From assembly GCA_029449235.1 (NCBI GenBank), contig JANATG010000020.1:868001-932000 (forward strand): 64,000 nucleotides of DNA, given 5' to 3'. The translations under genes and the position numbers were made by a program. This document shows, in pieces, positions 11,115-23,084 of the stretch. The stretch comes from Linnemannia schmuckeri (Eukaryota; Mortierellomycota; Mortierellomycetes; Mortierellales; Mortierellaceae). How positions within the stretch are numbered: position 1 is the first letter of the stretch; every line of letters starts with the position of its first letter. The notes under the pieces were generated by a model. It had not been told where the DNA came from. It made no database searches and was given only the letters and a program-made list of their open reading frames with translations.

Positions 11115-11876
11115 TACTATTAGATAGCCATCGTCGTCGCAATCCTCGCTCTTGTCATGAACCAGTGCGCCGAAGCCGCGAATCCCCCCTTCCCCCCTCC
11201 GCCTCTTGGTACTAGTGTAACTACGACCAGACAAAGGTTAAGAAGGCATGCAGCGTCATTGGCGGTAGTTACGGTGGTGACTCCTGCGGTTTGCACTAGA
11301 TCGGAAAGTACAATGCTTTCCTCATGGGTAATTCCAACCAGAGCGACATTTACCAGCATTGGGACTAGAAAATGCTACGATTTGCACTAGGTTTGTTTAA
11401 AAAACAAGGGCGCAGATGACAACTGACTGAACATTAAAACAGCCTCAAACAAGACCTTCTAGCCCATCGGCGGACATGACTCAGATCAGATCCCCTTTAC
11501 AATCGCTATTTGGGGAACCACCTTCAACAGTATCGATTTGGCAGGTCTCTACCCAGGAAATGTTTTTAGCGGAGGGCTCATATGTCGACAATGGGGAGAA
11601 TATAGCAGGCGCAACGGCAGCTCTTCATATTTATCATCAGTTGCGGGCACGGAATTTGAGTTGAAGATCGGATTCAGGATTGTGGGTTCGTTGGCTTTGA
11701 TTAGCGGGATTGTGACCTTGTATATCCGCGATTCAAGGGAACGAAAGCTTAGTGTCAAGAAGCCCTTGAGAAAGACTGACGATTACCATTCGTCGATCGA
11801 GATATGTGATGCGCTGGGGGATCCTGCGGGTGCACCTATCAGTGAACGAGACCACACGACGCCTATCATTATTTAG
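11115..11876 (+). pseudogene. Remnants of a secreted or membrane protein gene
   Basis: After a TTAG acceptor, 11115-11190 encodes IAIVVAILALVMNQCAEA, a good signal-peptide core with an AEA cleavage site. A shifted frame then reads TKVKKACSVIGGSYGGDSCG, interrupted by two TAG codons near 11299 and 11367. After another CTAG acceptor near 11462, an open frame to 11876 gives an ectodomain-like piece (IAIWGTTFNSIDLAGLYPG), a helix (GFRIVGSLALISGIVTLYI) followed by RDSRERK, and a 50-residue tail. It could be one decayed type I membrane protein or two fragments. It lacks the HPRP motif and the YFVPIGDG block, so it is not assigned to the array family. I do not recognise it. Confidence 0.4.
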
Positions 11877-11879
11877 GGA

Positions 11880-12638
11880 TCATAACGATCGACAGCTTTA
11901 AGGTCTTTTTTCTCACCCTCGACCCACCGTTGCCACCACCGCCAGAGGGCCGGTGTAAAAAGAACTCTTTTCCTAAAATTAAAAAAAATGTATCATGGAA
12001 ACTCTTGTACTACTTCAAAGTCTTGGCATGAATATGTGAAGGTGGATGTCATACATCCCATTCGTTGAGCAACTGACATGTCCTCTCCTAGTGTATGCAC
12101 GCCCATATGCAAACAAACAGACGGGTAACAAACAAAAAGGAATAGTTGCCCTTGCCTATTCCATCATGCAACAGCCCCAGCCAAAGAATACGAAATTAGG
12201 TTCCTGGTCTTTTGTTTTACTCGAGAGCGTAAAAGAAAAAAGGAGCCAGGAATGAGACCATTGGTGAGTTGATGAAAAAAAGAGCCTAGCTCACTTGGGG
12301 TACAAAATCGAAAAAAGAAGAAAAATGGCCACGTCAAACTTTAAAAGGTGTCCAGGAGGGTGATGGAGTGCCTGATTGTATTTGGCTCCTGCTCGGATAC
12401 ACCAACATCAATGACCAGTGGCGTGTGTGGTTTTGATAGTCGATGGATAAAGAGTGGGCAAAAAGGGGAAAGGAGGCAGTTTTTCATTCTCCTTTTTCTT
12501 CCTTCACTACTTTCTCCCATCCCACACACGACCCCATTTTCTCATTGGAAGCCCATCCCACGGACAAGGATAAGGGCAAACACGCGGAGGCAGCCTCAAC
12601 AACGAACAAGATCAGATAGCAAACGAACCAGTCCAGCC
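11880..12638. other. Intergenic, 5' region of copy D
   Basis: No gene seen. The D frame is open upstream to 12348, but that stretch looks like a leader (CCCATCCCACACACG type) and has no match in the paralogs, so it is treated as 5' UTR. Confidence 0.55.
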
Positions 12639-14374
12639 ATGAGTTCGGTCGCGATTGCATGTCTGACCTCAGACCCAGGATTTACAACCCTCTATGGACT
12701 CACTTACAAGCCCACGCTGTCAATGATCGCAGGCCAGATAACTCTCTTCAAGTCCCGACCTAACCCTTCGTCCACCAACGATATGGACTGGACTATTATC
12801 TCCACTGAGTCTATCCTCAAAGGCGGTTTCCTGACCCACAAATACACCAGCATGTCCTGTGCGATCAACAGCGCAGGTGTCTTCACCGCTATTGGATACT
12901 ACAGCAACAACAAGACGACCACCCAGGGGATGATGATTGACCCTACACCAGGGATGGCGTCACTCGAGGGCGTCCGGTTCGTCCCAACGAAACTTCAACA
13001 GCCACCATCACCTGAAGGGAATAATAGCGGAGTCTTGGGAGAATGGATTCCAATCGACATCGAACCCAATTACAATCGGACTGTTGCACCGGATTACAAG
13101 GACCAGAAGCTGTTTTATATCAAGGATAATGGTGTTGGTGTAGAGAGGCTGGTGCACGCTTACATCGACACCAATGCGACTATCAGGATCGGAAGAGTTG
13201 ATGGGGCCCCGCTTACACCCACACTTAACTACACCACATCTTTCCAGGTAACGAAGACAGCAAAAAAAAAAAGCGACAGCACTTGCTTTTCATGGTTATT
13301 CTGTACCTCTACTTTTGGGAGGTACATTTTGTTTCCCGTTGGCTGTTGAAAACTAAAAAGCTAAATTAATTTTTACCTTCCTTCTCTCCAACCCTGGTGA
13401 ATAGAATGACACCCTCGTGTTCGGTAATGCAACAAACATCGCAGGAGGGGACAACGAGCTGTTCGTCTACTCGTCAGGAAGCAGGCCAAGCTTGAGTGCA
13501 ATCACACTCACCAACAACAACAACAGCAACAGCACAGTAGTAGGAGCAGGAACATTACCAACCATCAGGAAGTTCCCCGCCATCGAGACAGCCATTTGTC
13601 AAAACGCCACCAAAATACTGTCGACAACATGGAGGTCGTCATACCACCTCCTTTGTTCCAAAACACCTATTGTAAGTGACAATTATACCATAACAGAGCC
13701 GATGTTATTGACAAGCACAAGCACTTACTTTCTAATTATTACGGTGAACATGTGCTAACGTGAGCCATATCTCTTTACATACATCGAAAAAGGCCCAAGG
13801 ATCGAACTACGGATTGTTAGTGAGCATCGAAAACACACTCATCGTGGATTCGATAAGACTTATTCCCATCATTGATGACTACTCCATGTACCCACTCCTG
13901 GACAACTTTGTATCAATCCAATCTGACAACCCTACCCAGCCACAACCCTTAGCGGTACTCATGACGAACGACACCTTTGGCACCGTCAACTTGGGATCCA
14001 CGTCTCCTGGAAGTATTCATTTCGGGGGCAGCTTTTTTGTCAGAAACAACGAGACAAGGAGTAGTAGAGACCAAAAGGAAACTAATCCAGCTCTAGTCGC
14101 CACCACATGCGCTGCAGCGCTTCTGGCGCTGTTCTTTGGGTTGTACATGGTCCGGAGAGTGCGTCGATTTTGGAAACAACAGCTTGCTCTTAAGAATGAA
14201 TGCAACAGTAACCTTGCAGCGATGGATCGTGAAGGCAGGGCAATAGCGTCGTCATCTGCACCACCTCTTCATCTTTCGGAATACCCTCCTCTTTATGAAA
14301 GTATTCAGCCGACTGGGCTTACAACCCATCAACGACCTTCTGTTATTACTACCCTTAGAGCTTCGACCCCATAG
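12639..14374 (+). CDS. Array member D, intact single-pass membrane protein
   Basis: Exons 12639..13247, 13405..13671 and 13793..14374, all multiples of three (phase-0 introns GTAACG/ATAG and GTAAGT/AAAG), give 485 residues. The start was chosen by alignment of SSVAIACLTSDPGFTTLYG with MGxLxLxCLTSDP of the paralogs; D alone has Ser instead of Gly at position 2. CAINSAGVFTAIG and ERLVHAYIDTNATIRIG are ectodomain blocks shared with the others. The helix lies at about 392-412 (ALVATTCAAALLALFFGLYMV), followed by RRVRRFWK. The short tail holds YPPLYESI, a PPxY-type WW-domain ligand, and the motif as GLTTHQRPSVITT six residues before the end. There is no signal peptide. A surface receptor-like role is inference only. 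Confidence 0.8.
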
Positions 14375-17334
14375 TTTGTGTCCTAGCTTTATACCCCAAT
14401 TGTTCTTCCATATATAAAGTGAATATGTGTTTTTTTATCCTAAGGTGAGTTTTCCCTCACTTTTTGCTTGCTATCTGTAGTCCATGATTAATCGAGAGAA
14501 AGAGATACTTCCATCTATGTGCTGCCTCGTTTTGCCCTTGCACCATGGTACATTTCTGATAAAAAAAAATAAATGAGCGCTAGGAATCACACCGCCTGTG
14601 TCCACCTATTGTATAAATGAGAACCTAAGACAGGGTGTTTTTATTGCTGGTCTATCATTCTTTTCCCCCCTTTATCATCATCGTTTTGTTTTTTGTCCTA
14701 AGTTTTCTACTTTGTAAGGTATAGACACAATGTCTCAAAGGGATCAGTTTTGAGAGAGGGGATGCAAACAAGTAAAGGATCGACCTGTTGCTGAAAGTAC
14801 TTCTTTCTTTAGCGAAAAGGGTGTTTTTAGGTGTAACGAGCCCAAACTACTACAGCCTCATTTTTCTTCAAATTCATCAACCTTCCTTGTTTCTCTCTTC
14901 TCTCATCCTGCATTCTCTCTCCTTTCTTTCCTTTTCTGCGTGGTGTATGAAATGGGCTTCAATTTGACTGCACTTTATTCGGAGCAACCAACTCTTCCCT
15001 CTCTTGGTATCATGATGGTGTAAGTGGCCCCAAGACGCTTATTTTAATCGCACTCCATCTCAGCACTTCTGCATGGAACCATGATAGCAATCAACATTCT
15101 CTTGTTTACATCTTCGGCTGATCATGCATCTACGTGTGAACTCCACCCCCCGTCGCCCACTCTTAGCATTACTCTAGCCTTTGTGCATCTCCTCGCCTAG
15201 CCAGATGAGCGGTCTGCGAGACCCGTAATGCTGCAGATGATTTTTTTTGTAAAAAAAAAAAAAAAAAAAAAAGGCCGGCAGAGAGGCAAGCAACCCATTC
15301 CCCTGGTTTGAATTTATTGCGTGTTCAAGACGAGTTTGATTCGACCGTTCCAGGCATCCCTTTCACTCCACATCTTATCTTAGTCCTATTGTTTTCTCGC
15401 GTTTCCATTGGACCCAAGTGCCCGTAGGACGATGTGTCATTGACTACCAAAGAACGAGGGCGAAGACATGCAGTATTTACCCAGAACTACTTCGTCGCCA
15501 GCAGGCAGGAAAAAAACCAATTGTTGTCCAACATTTTACTTCTCTATTTCCTTTTTTTCGTTTCAAAGCGCATAATAAAAAACAAAACGATCTTGGATGC
15601 TGTATGTGAATAGCATGTGGAGCGGAAGTGTAGCAGCTGAATGCTGATTGGTTTTGTTAACAAATAAAGCATACTGTGATGATCCTTATGTGTGTGTAAA
15701 TAAGAAACAGAGTTAAGTCTTATTTCACACGTTCCAAGGTCAACTCGCGTTTTCGCCTTTCCTTTCTTCCATCTTTCCTTTTTCAACCCACTACGTCCTC
15801 AGCAGTCAAGTCGACACCCTCAGCCCTAGCATCGCTCAAAGTGGACTATTTCTTGTTCTCCTAGAAGCGGAGAGGGATATAGGAGGCACGCACACCCAGT
15901 AGGGACGGGGCCAGGACACGGTGGCAGGACCGGCTACAACTATGTCGTCAACACACAAACCTCGTACTGACAGCAGTTACAGCAAGGCTGTGTCCGATTC
16001 GTTGACTTCTTCTCCTCTGACAGCCGCATCATCTTCGATCATCAGAGCCAAGAAAAAAAAAGGGGGGGGGACGCACCCGCAGCTATGCCTCGGCCCCCGG
16101 CTCGTCTCTCATGCCGTGAAGATGTTCCATTCTTTTTCGTCCATCTCTATTTATCGCCTTTCTTTCCTCATAACGGCCTTTCTTTTCTCGATTTCCATCC
16201 CATCCTTAACACTGCTGTGCTTTCCATGTGTGATGACCTGGACACGGCTGTTTCTGAAGCGGCATCCAGTTTCGCACTCAAGATCCATAGAGGGTTTGTT
16301 GGGGTAAAGGCATTCCGTATGGATTTTCCCCAGAAAAGACATTTCGCGTTTAAGGCAGGGTTTAGGGCGCTTCGGTTGACCAGGTAGGTCAAGATCAATG
16401 CATTTACTGTCTTCAAGAGTAGCTGAAAATGGTAGCGAGGGAGGCTGGAGCGGATCATCAGTAACCGCCTTTTTTTTGCTTGTTTGCAGGCCTGAGTCTT
16501 TGGCCAAGAAATAATCGCACGAGTCAAGTCCTATACATCCATCCTTCGTATCAGTTCTGGCAGATGTAGCGAAAATAAAAGCATTTGAAAGTATGACATC
16601 TGTTGCAACTGTATCTGTCAATTCTAATAAGGTATACTTGATCCTACTCTGGCAAGGCTTCTTTGCACTGCCCAATCTTTCATTCACATCAATACAGAAA
16701 GGAAGCAACTAAATTAAGAATTTTACACAGTGAGCTAATTTGTTGTAGTTACAAGAACACTAGATGAATTGCCCCTATGACATGCAGCTGCAATTGAGTT
16801 TCGTTAACGGTTCTGTTGTTATGGTTATTGTCGTTGTTGCCTAGTCGTTGCCGCAATGTAATTGTTTATTTTATCGATTGTGTTCAACTTTGTAACATAG
16901 TTTTCCGACGCTCAACAAACAATGAGTTAAATGGTGTTGAAGAGTGATTCATCGAGTAAGTTCGAGGTCCCATTCGCCTGCCCTGTTGGCTTCACTGACT
17001 GAGCCCAGCTCCATCATGTAATTAATCAAATGGGTAGGGCTGGCTGGTGGCTGGTGGCTGCAGTCCCTATCGTTTCCTCTCCCTCTCTTATTCTCTCTGC
17101 CTCTTCCCTCCCTCTCTTTCTTTATCTCTTCTCTTTCTTCTCCCTGACCGCCTTCTCTCTTCCTGTCTCCATCTCATTCCTTTTCTCGGAATCAAACTTT
17201 TTTTCGGAATCAAACCTCTTCTTCGGTATTCCTCTTTCCCTCATCACTCATTCCGAAATCAAATAGCTCATTCGGGAACAAACAGACCACCACAACCCAT
17301 CTCCAAGTCATCACAAATCCACTTCAAAAAAACT
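14375..17334. other. Intergenic, no confident gene
   Basis: Nearly 3 kb between copy D and the FAD monooxygenase. A 185-codon frame lies on the minus strand at 16151-16708, and short frames lie on the plus strand at 15921-16387. None starts with a good ATG context, shows splice partners or resembles a family. A poly-A run lies at 15250-15271 and a pyrimidine-rich leader at 17080-17260. Confidence 0.5.
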
Positions 17335-19646
17335 ATGGCGGAGAAAAAGACGAGCCCCACGGTCCTTATTGTCGGTGCTGGCACAGGCGGTCTCATGCTC
17401 GCTCTCCTTTGCGAGAAGGGCAATATCCCCTACCAGGTAACAAAATCAACAGAGTTTCTCGAGCACAAGGCATGACCATTTGGTCATTGTTAAGGGCATA
17501 ACGTTTTCTCCAAGCGAGCAAAACCAAAGCCTGACCTCCAACATATTTTTTTTTGTCTCATGGCAGGTATTCGAAAAATCCAGGTCGCTGCGTCCACTCG
17601 GGTCAGCAATTGCACTGAATAAGATCAACCATTTATTCGAGCAGGTAGGGATCATGGAGGAAGTCGAGGCTTGCAGCAAGTCGTTCGGAGGTCTGCATCT
17701 GTTGGACCAGGATTTGTATTGTCAAGGATCGTTTTACGCTCGCGCCCCTGGCGTTTCGAACAAGGAAACGTAGGTTTTAGAGGCGGTAAATTTACCGTTA
17801 AGATTTTCCCACAGGCACGCACACACAGAGTGAGCAATGCAAACAGACAAAAAAAAAGATGGGCTGATGTGGTCAATGGTCTAATTGCGCTTGTGGTCCC
17901 CTCCTTCTATTATATTTCCCTATCTTATCAACCTAGGTACGGATACACATCACCTGTAATGGCTAGACCCGACTTGATCAGGATCCTCGCCTCAAGGATC
18001 CCAGCAGAAAAGCTCCACTACAACAAACGAGTCATCTCCACCCAACAGGACGACACCAAGGTCACAATTACCTGTGCAGACAACACCACCTATTCGGGAA
18101 CCATCTTAGTCGGAACTGACGGAGCATACAGCTCAATCCGTCAAAACATGTTCAAGGAACTCGACGCCAAGGGATTGATGCACACTAGCGACGCCGAGCC
18201 CATGCGGAGTGACTATGACTGTGTTGTCGGAGTGACAGGTCCCATGGATACAAAGGTGTACCCGCTCTTGAAGGAGGAGCTCTGTGAATTCAAAATTGTT
18301 ATGGGAAAGACTCTCCCTATGACTGTAAGTCGTTTCTTCTGTTTTGTTGGTTTCAGTATTACTGTTGTCTGTTGTTGTTGGTGGTACATATTCCAGGTTG
18401 GGTACTACCATTGCCAATACAAGATGAAAAGTACATACATGACTGACAGCGAAATATTTTCCTGGGCCTTCTTTCCCCTTCTCTAAACATGGTAGTGGTG
18501 GTTCATGCCATTGGTGGATCCTGAACTGGGTCCACGAATTGGATGGATGATCACCAAGGACAACATTGCTTGGGACAAAATGAACAAAGGAAGCAGCGTC
18601 AGGAACGACAGCAGCACCCAGGGTTCCTCATCGGACTGGAGCGCCAATGCTGCCAAGGAGATGTGTGATCTGGTCAAGGATATGCCCTGCCCGCTGGGAG
18701 GTGTTGTTGGGGACATTATCGACAAGACACCCAAGGAGCAGATCACCAAAGTCGTCCTCGAGGACAAGGTATTCCACACTTTGATTTGTTTGGGGGATCA
18801 GCACTTGTCAGTTCTTGTTGCAACGCGTCTTTTACTAAACGTCCATTACTTTGTTTCGCGATTCTCTAGTTCTACCAAAACTGGTACCACGGAAGGACCG
18901 TTCTGCTCGGAGACGGTAACATGCTTGTTTTTTGTTGTTCATATATCATGACTTGTACCAAACGATCACCAGTCTCACTAACCTTCTCACCCTCTCTCTC
19001 TGTCTCCAATGACCAATGTGCCTTTCCTAGCTTGTCACAAGGTAAACAAAACGACCTCTTTTGCATGTCTCAACATAACTTTACGACCTTTTTACGGACT
19101 AACCTCGTGCACACCTTTGCGCCATTGAAATATAGATGCTGCCTTTCGGAGGTATGGGTGCTTCAATGGCAATCATGTCTGCAGTAGCATTGGCCAACAT
19201 TCTCTACGAGGACATGCCTACTACCCAGGAAGAGGTTACCAAGGCGTTTAAGGAGTACTACGATGAGCGCAGCGGATGGGGACGGCAATCGGTCGACGGA
19301 TCCAGAAAGACCGGATACTTAATGCACAAGCAGGTATGTGTTCGCCGAATTGATGTATGGGTGTCGTTCCTCTTTAGTTTTCATGCTCATCGAAGATGCT
19401 TTATTGACACAACCTTGCTGCCTATTTGTTTAGGGCTTTGTGGGCAACATGATTCGCCGTATTGGATTGAACTGGATCCCCACTTGGCTTATTAAGAAGG
19501 GATCTGATGCCTACAACGAGTACCGACCCCATATTGTGTTCTTGCCCTTTACGACATTCACGGGCACGTACCAATCAGGACGAACCAACACGCCTTCGAA
19601 GAGGTGGCTCGCTACTCTGAATCAAACTACCGCCACCGCCATCTAG
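17335..19646 (+). CDS. FAD-dependent monooxygenase (salicylate-hydroxylase-like fold)
   Basis: Eight exons, all with GT-AG introns: 17335..17436, 17567..17769, 17937..18324, 18496..18768, 18870..18915, 19031..19041, 19136..19333 and 19434..19646, giving 477 residues. VLIVGAGTGGL near the N terminus is the FAD-binding GxGxxG Rossmann motif. GTDGAYSSIR is the DG motif, and the joined LLGDACHKMLPFGG is the GD motif of class A flavoprotein hydroxylases. These bind FAD and NAD(P)H and insert one oxygen atom into an aromatic or polyketide-like substrate; the substrate here cannot be read. Exon 6 is only 11 nt (CTTGTCACAAG) and supplies the ACHK of the GD motif, so automated prediction may miss it. 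No C-terminal membrane helix is seen. The gene ends 183 bases before the next gene on the same strand. Confidence 0.88.
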
Positions 19647-19829
19647 AGTCAGGCAGTTTCCCAAATAGAAATAAATTTCATAGATTTTCCCGCTGCAAGT
19701 CGTATGTGGCTTGGGTTGAGGTGGTTCCAGGAATTGGTAAAGGACAGGACACACTCCTATCTTGTTTGCCACCATACCTCTTCCTCTTTCGTCTCCACAG
19801 GAATCAACATTACAGGAACACTACCCAGC

Positions 19830-22043
19830 ATGGCCGCAAATCGAGAGAGACGCGCGAACGCGGGAAACCGGTATGACGATTGGACATGTAGCAACAACTT
19901 CGCAGGCATGCAATACTCAGGCGACACTGTCTTGATTTACACAATCTCGCTAAGATCAGCATTCTAACAGGCGCCTGTTTTCTTGTTAACTTTTCAACTC
20001 GAACATGAACTTTTCGTGACATTATCAAAAGCCTTCAAGCACTGTTGAATCAGGAGGAGGACATGGAGGAGCTGTTCGATGATGAGGGTGTTGATGAGGA
20101 GTTTGAGATTGAAGGCAAAGGTAATGCAGCGTCCAATGCCATACCCCTGTTTCTGTTCCTATTGCACAATGGCTCTGCTAGCTCTAAGCCTGTACAGTTA
20201 CAGTTGCTCAACAGCGAACTTTTGTTTATTGTTCCATAACATAGAGGAAGATGATATTGTAGATTCCGACTTTGACCAGTCGAGCGCGGACGAGGAGCCA
20301 GTTGAGGATGAGGAGAGCAACTTGAACGAGGACCAAGAGGAGGCTAAAGTGCGGAGGAAACAGCAAGCAATGCTCACTCATCTCAAAACAGGAAAGTCTT
20401 CCTTTACAGTACCTACCGCAGGATCTGCAGCAGCCACAGGACGTACAAAATCGGCACGACAAGCTGCAGCTGCTGGAGCAACGACTACCAAGAAGAAGAT
20501 TACGTCAACAACCACGACGACTTCTTCGAGAAGGGCAGCAAGTTCCTCGTCGACAGCAACCACTTCTGCAGCAGCGTCACCAGGACCCTCTTCCTCAGCA
20601 GCAGCCATGGTTAAGATCCCGGCCGAGATTCGTAAATCGTCACGTCGCACTACGGTCCTCAACAATCAGGAGACGGAACTCAAGTTACTGGAGTACGAGA
20701 CTAGAAAGGCAATGCAGCCCAAGCGAGAGAAGGTTGTTGTTCACAAGATGACGCAGGAAGAGCTTTTGGAGGAGGCCAAGAAGACTGAAGAGATCAACCT
20801 GGCTTCTCTACAGGCTTTTAAGGCGATGGAAATGGAAAAAAAGAAGGTTATCAAGAAGAAGGAGGTGGTGATGGGACCCTTTGTGCGATACCATTCGTTT
20901 GCGGAATGGATTGGACATGGACCGTTGATCCAGGCACTGGCTGATACTGGGACTGCAACACCTGGAGGGACTCGACCACCGACGCGTGCGGGATCCAGAG
21001 CAGGGAGCAGAGCGGGATCCAGGGCAGGAAGTGCTGCACCAGAGATTATTCCTACTCAGTATGGTCAGTCCGGAGTGAGTGGCGGGGTCCCTGCCCAGAG
21101 TCTTGCGCAGTCGCTGGCTCAATCATTATTGCAACAGCAGCAACTTCAACGTCAGCAGGATCAGACGCTACGATCGGTGTCGATGTCTAGGGATTCGAGC
21201 CCGGCGCTTCAGGAAGGCCGACAGTTCAAGGTTGATTTCAACGGCGTCGATAGTGGATCAATTTCTAGAACACCAGCGTCACCTATGAGTATAGATATAG
21301 GGAGCCAAAACGGCGACGTTGAGATGACTACTGCAGGAAGAGGAGGAGGAGCAGTGGGGGATGCAGAGCCCGCAAATCGCAAGGGTGGAGCAGGAGAAAT
21401 ACCCAGCGGAGCGCTGACGCCAGCGCACTATGCGACCATGAACATGTCAACGGGATCGATTGCGCGGAAACGAAAGAGATTGCATCCTACGCAAATGTGT
21501 GGACGAAACTGGATAACATTTATGGACTTTGATGACGAGGATTCGCCCATCAGCGAATGGTCCTTTGAAGAGAACTGTAAGTATTCTTGGTTTGATAACG
21601 AAAGCGCGCAAGTTACGAGGAGTATGCACGAGTGAAACTTGATCCCCGATTAACTGTTCTTTATCTTCCTATCTTATATCTGCTAATTTCGTCGCCAACT
21701 TTCTCCTATGGCAGATCCGGAACACAAACCGACGTGCCCGATAACAGGATTACCAGCAAAGTACAAGGACCCGAAGAGCGGAATCCCATATGCTAATAAG
21801 GAGGCATACAAGATACTCCAGAATGTGATCCGTCATGGCTACGTCTGGTCCAACGGCTTGAATGCTTACTGCCATGACGTGGCCCAGCCACTGCCGAAGG
21901 GCGTTCCCGCGGGGATGGCGGAGGCTCTGATGGGAGGACAGCAGGTTGGAGACGGGATTGTGCTGAAGGATGGGGACTTGGTCTCGGCGGGGATCCCGGG
22001 CGGCGGGGGTGGAGGGTATACCTATCGTCGGCGTCAGCAGTAG
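19830..22043 (+). CDS. VPS72: Vps72/YL1 family protein (SWR1 complex, H2A.Z chaperone)
   Basis: Exons 19830..19870, 20032..20120, 20245..21576 and 21715..22043 give 596 residues. The joined N terminus reads AGNRLQALLNQEEDMEELF, close to the YL1 signature AGNR...LLxxEEE. A long acidic stretch (EEDDIVDSDFDQ) follows, the usual H2A.Z-H2B binding region. The last exon encodes CPITGLPAKYKDPKSG then PYANKEAYKIL, the YL1_C domain. Vps72/Swc2 recognises H2A.Z-H2B for exchange by the SWR1 remodeller in the nucleus. The middle is low complexity: Thr/Ser/Ala runs, four RAGS units near 20990-21035, and Gln runs. At 596 residues it is longer than animal YL1 because of this insert. The first exon codes only 13 codons and was placed by homology. 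Confidence 0.92.
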
Positions 22044-23084
22044 TAATCCGAAGGAAGGCAACAGTGATGGTGGTGGCTCCTTTTTCTCCCGGATTTTGTA
22101 CAATACTTTTCATTATTTTTTTCTTCCATTTCATCCTCATTGGCGAACGAGGTGGCGTTGTACTTTTAGCAGACTACGTACGAGCAAGCACGGCAAGATG
22201 AATATAATTTTTATTCTTTGTTGCTCTTCACTATTTTGATTTCTGTTTTTTTGTGTAGCTTGATGTGGATGAAAACCTAGGGCTTCGAACAAAGAAAAAA
22301 AGGGGAGAAGAGAGGGGCTGTCGGATTAAGAATTTTTTGGTGGTGAACGAAGAGCAAAGTATGCGAATGACGACGAGTAACCAGCAGTCTGGGTTGTTTT
22401 TGAGGTATGTAGTCCTTTGGTTGTTGTTCATTGTGAATGATCTTGCTTACATTGTTTTCCTGCCGTTGTGCGTTTGTTGTTCTTTGGAGAAGGATGTTGA
22501 GTAGTAAGATAGAGCTTAAGAGGGGATGACGTTGGTGGAGTTATTTTCAAACGACGCGTAGAAGATACTACTGGCGAGGAAGAAGGAAAGAAAGGAGAAG
22601 TGCCCAGAAGAGTGGGGTAATCATTATACTTGGCACAGGTGCTTTGTGATGACCAGGCTCAAAAGGACTAAGGGCTACTTGACTGTAGTTGTTGTTGTTG
22701 TCTGTTCATTTAGATATCGAAGATCGACTCTGTTGGCGTGGACTGGGATATGTCTCATTCAGGAGGGTAAATTGTCTCAGTCCTCAGTCACCAGCCAACT
22801 TTTTTTTCTCTCCACTCTCTTTCTTACCTGGTCGTTTTTGCTTCTCCATCTTCTTCCGTTGGACCTATTCACTATTCCCTTACCCCATATCCCTCTCTGC
22901 CCTTTTCCATTCTCTTTCTCTCTCATATTACCCAGTTCCACTCCATTTCACTACTCACCAGTTTCCCCTCCTTCCACCATTCACTCACTCTTCCTCTCTC
23001 TCACTCACGTTATCTCTCTCCCCACTTCTTTACAACCAGCAAACTTTTACAAGAATCAACAATCACTGGATATAACACGACACA
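22044..23084. other. Intergenic, no gene seen
   Basis: 3' region of VPS72 followed by a strongly C/T-rich leader (22790-23060). Short frames on both strands look like by-products of composition. Confidence 0.6.

Noticed and set aside
12348..12638. N-terminal extension of copy D to the upstream ATG
   Set aside because: Although in frame, the added 97 residues look like translated leader, and all paralogs start at the conserved MGxLxLxC point.
16151..16708. 185-codon minus-strand frame
   Set aside because: It opens with TTG, has no family resemblance, and overlaps other open frames; composition alone can explain it.
20226..21122. Long minus-strand frames under VPS72
   Set aside because: They are antisense shadows of its Ala/Ser/Glu-rich coding sequence.
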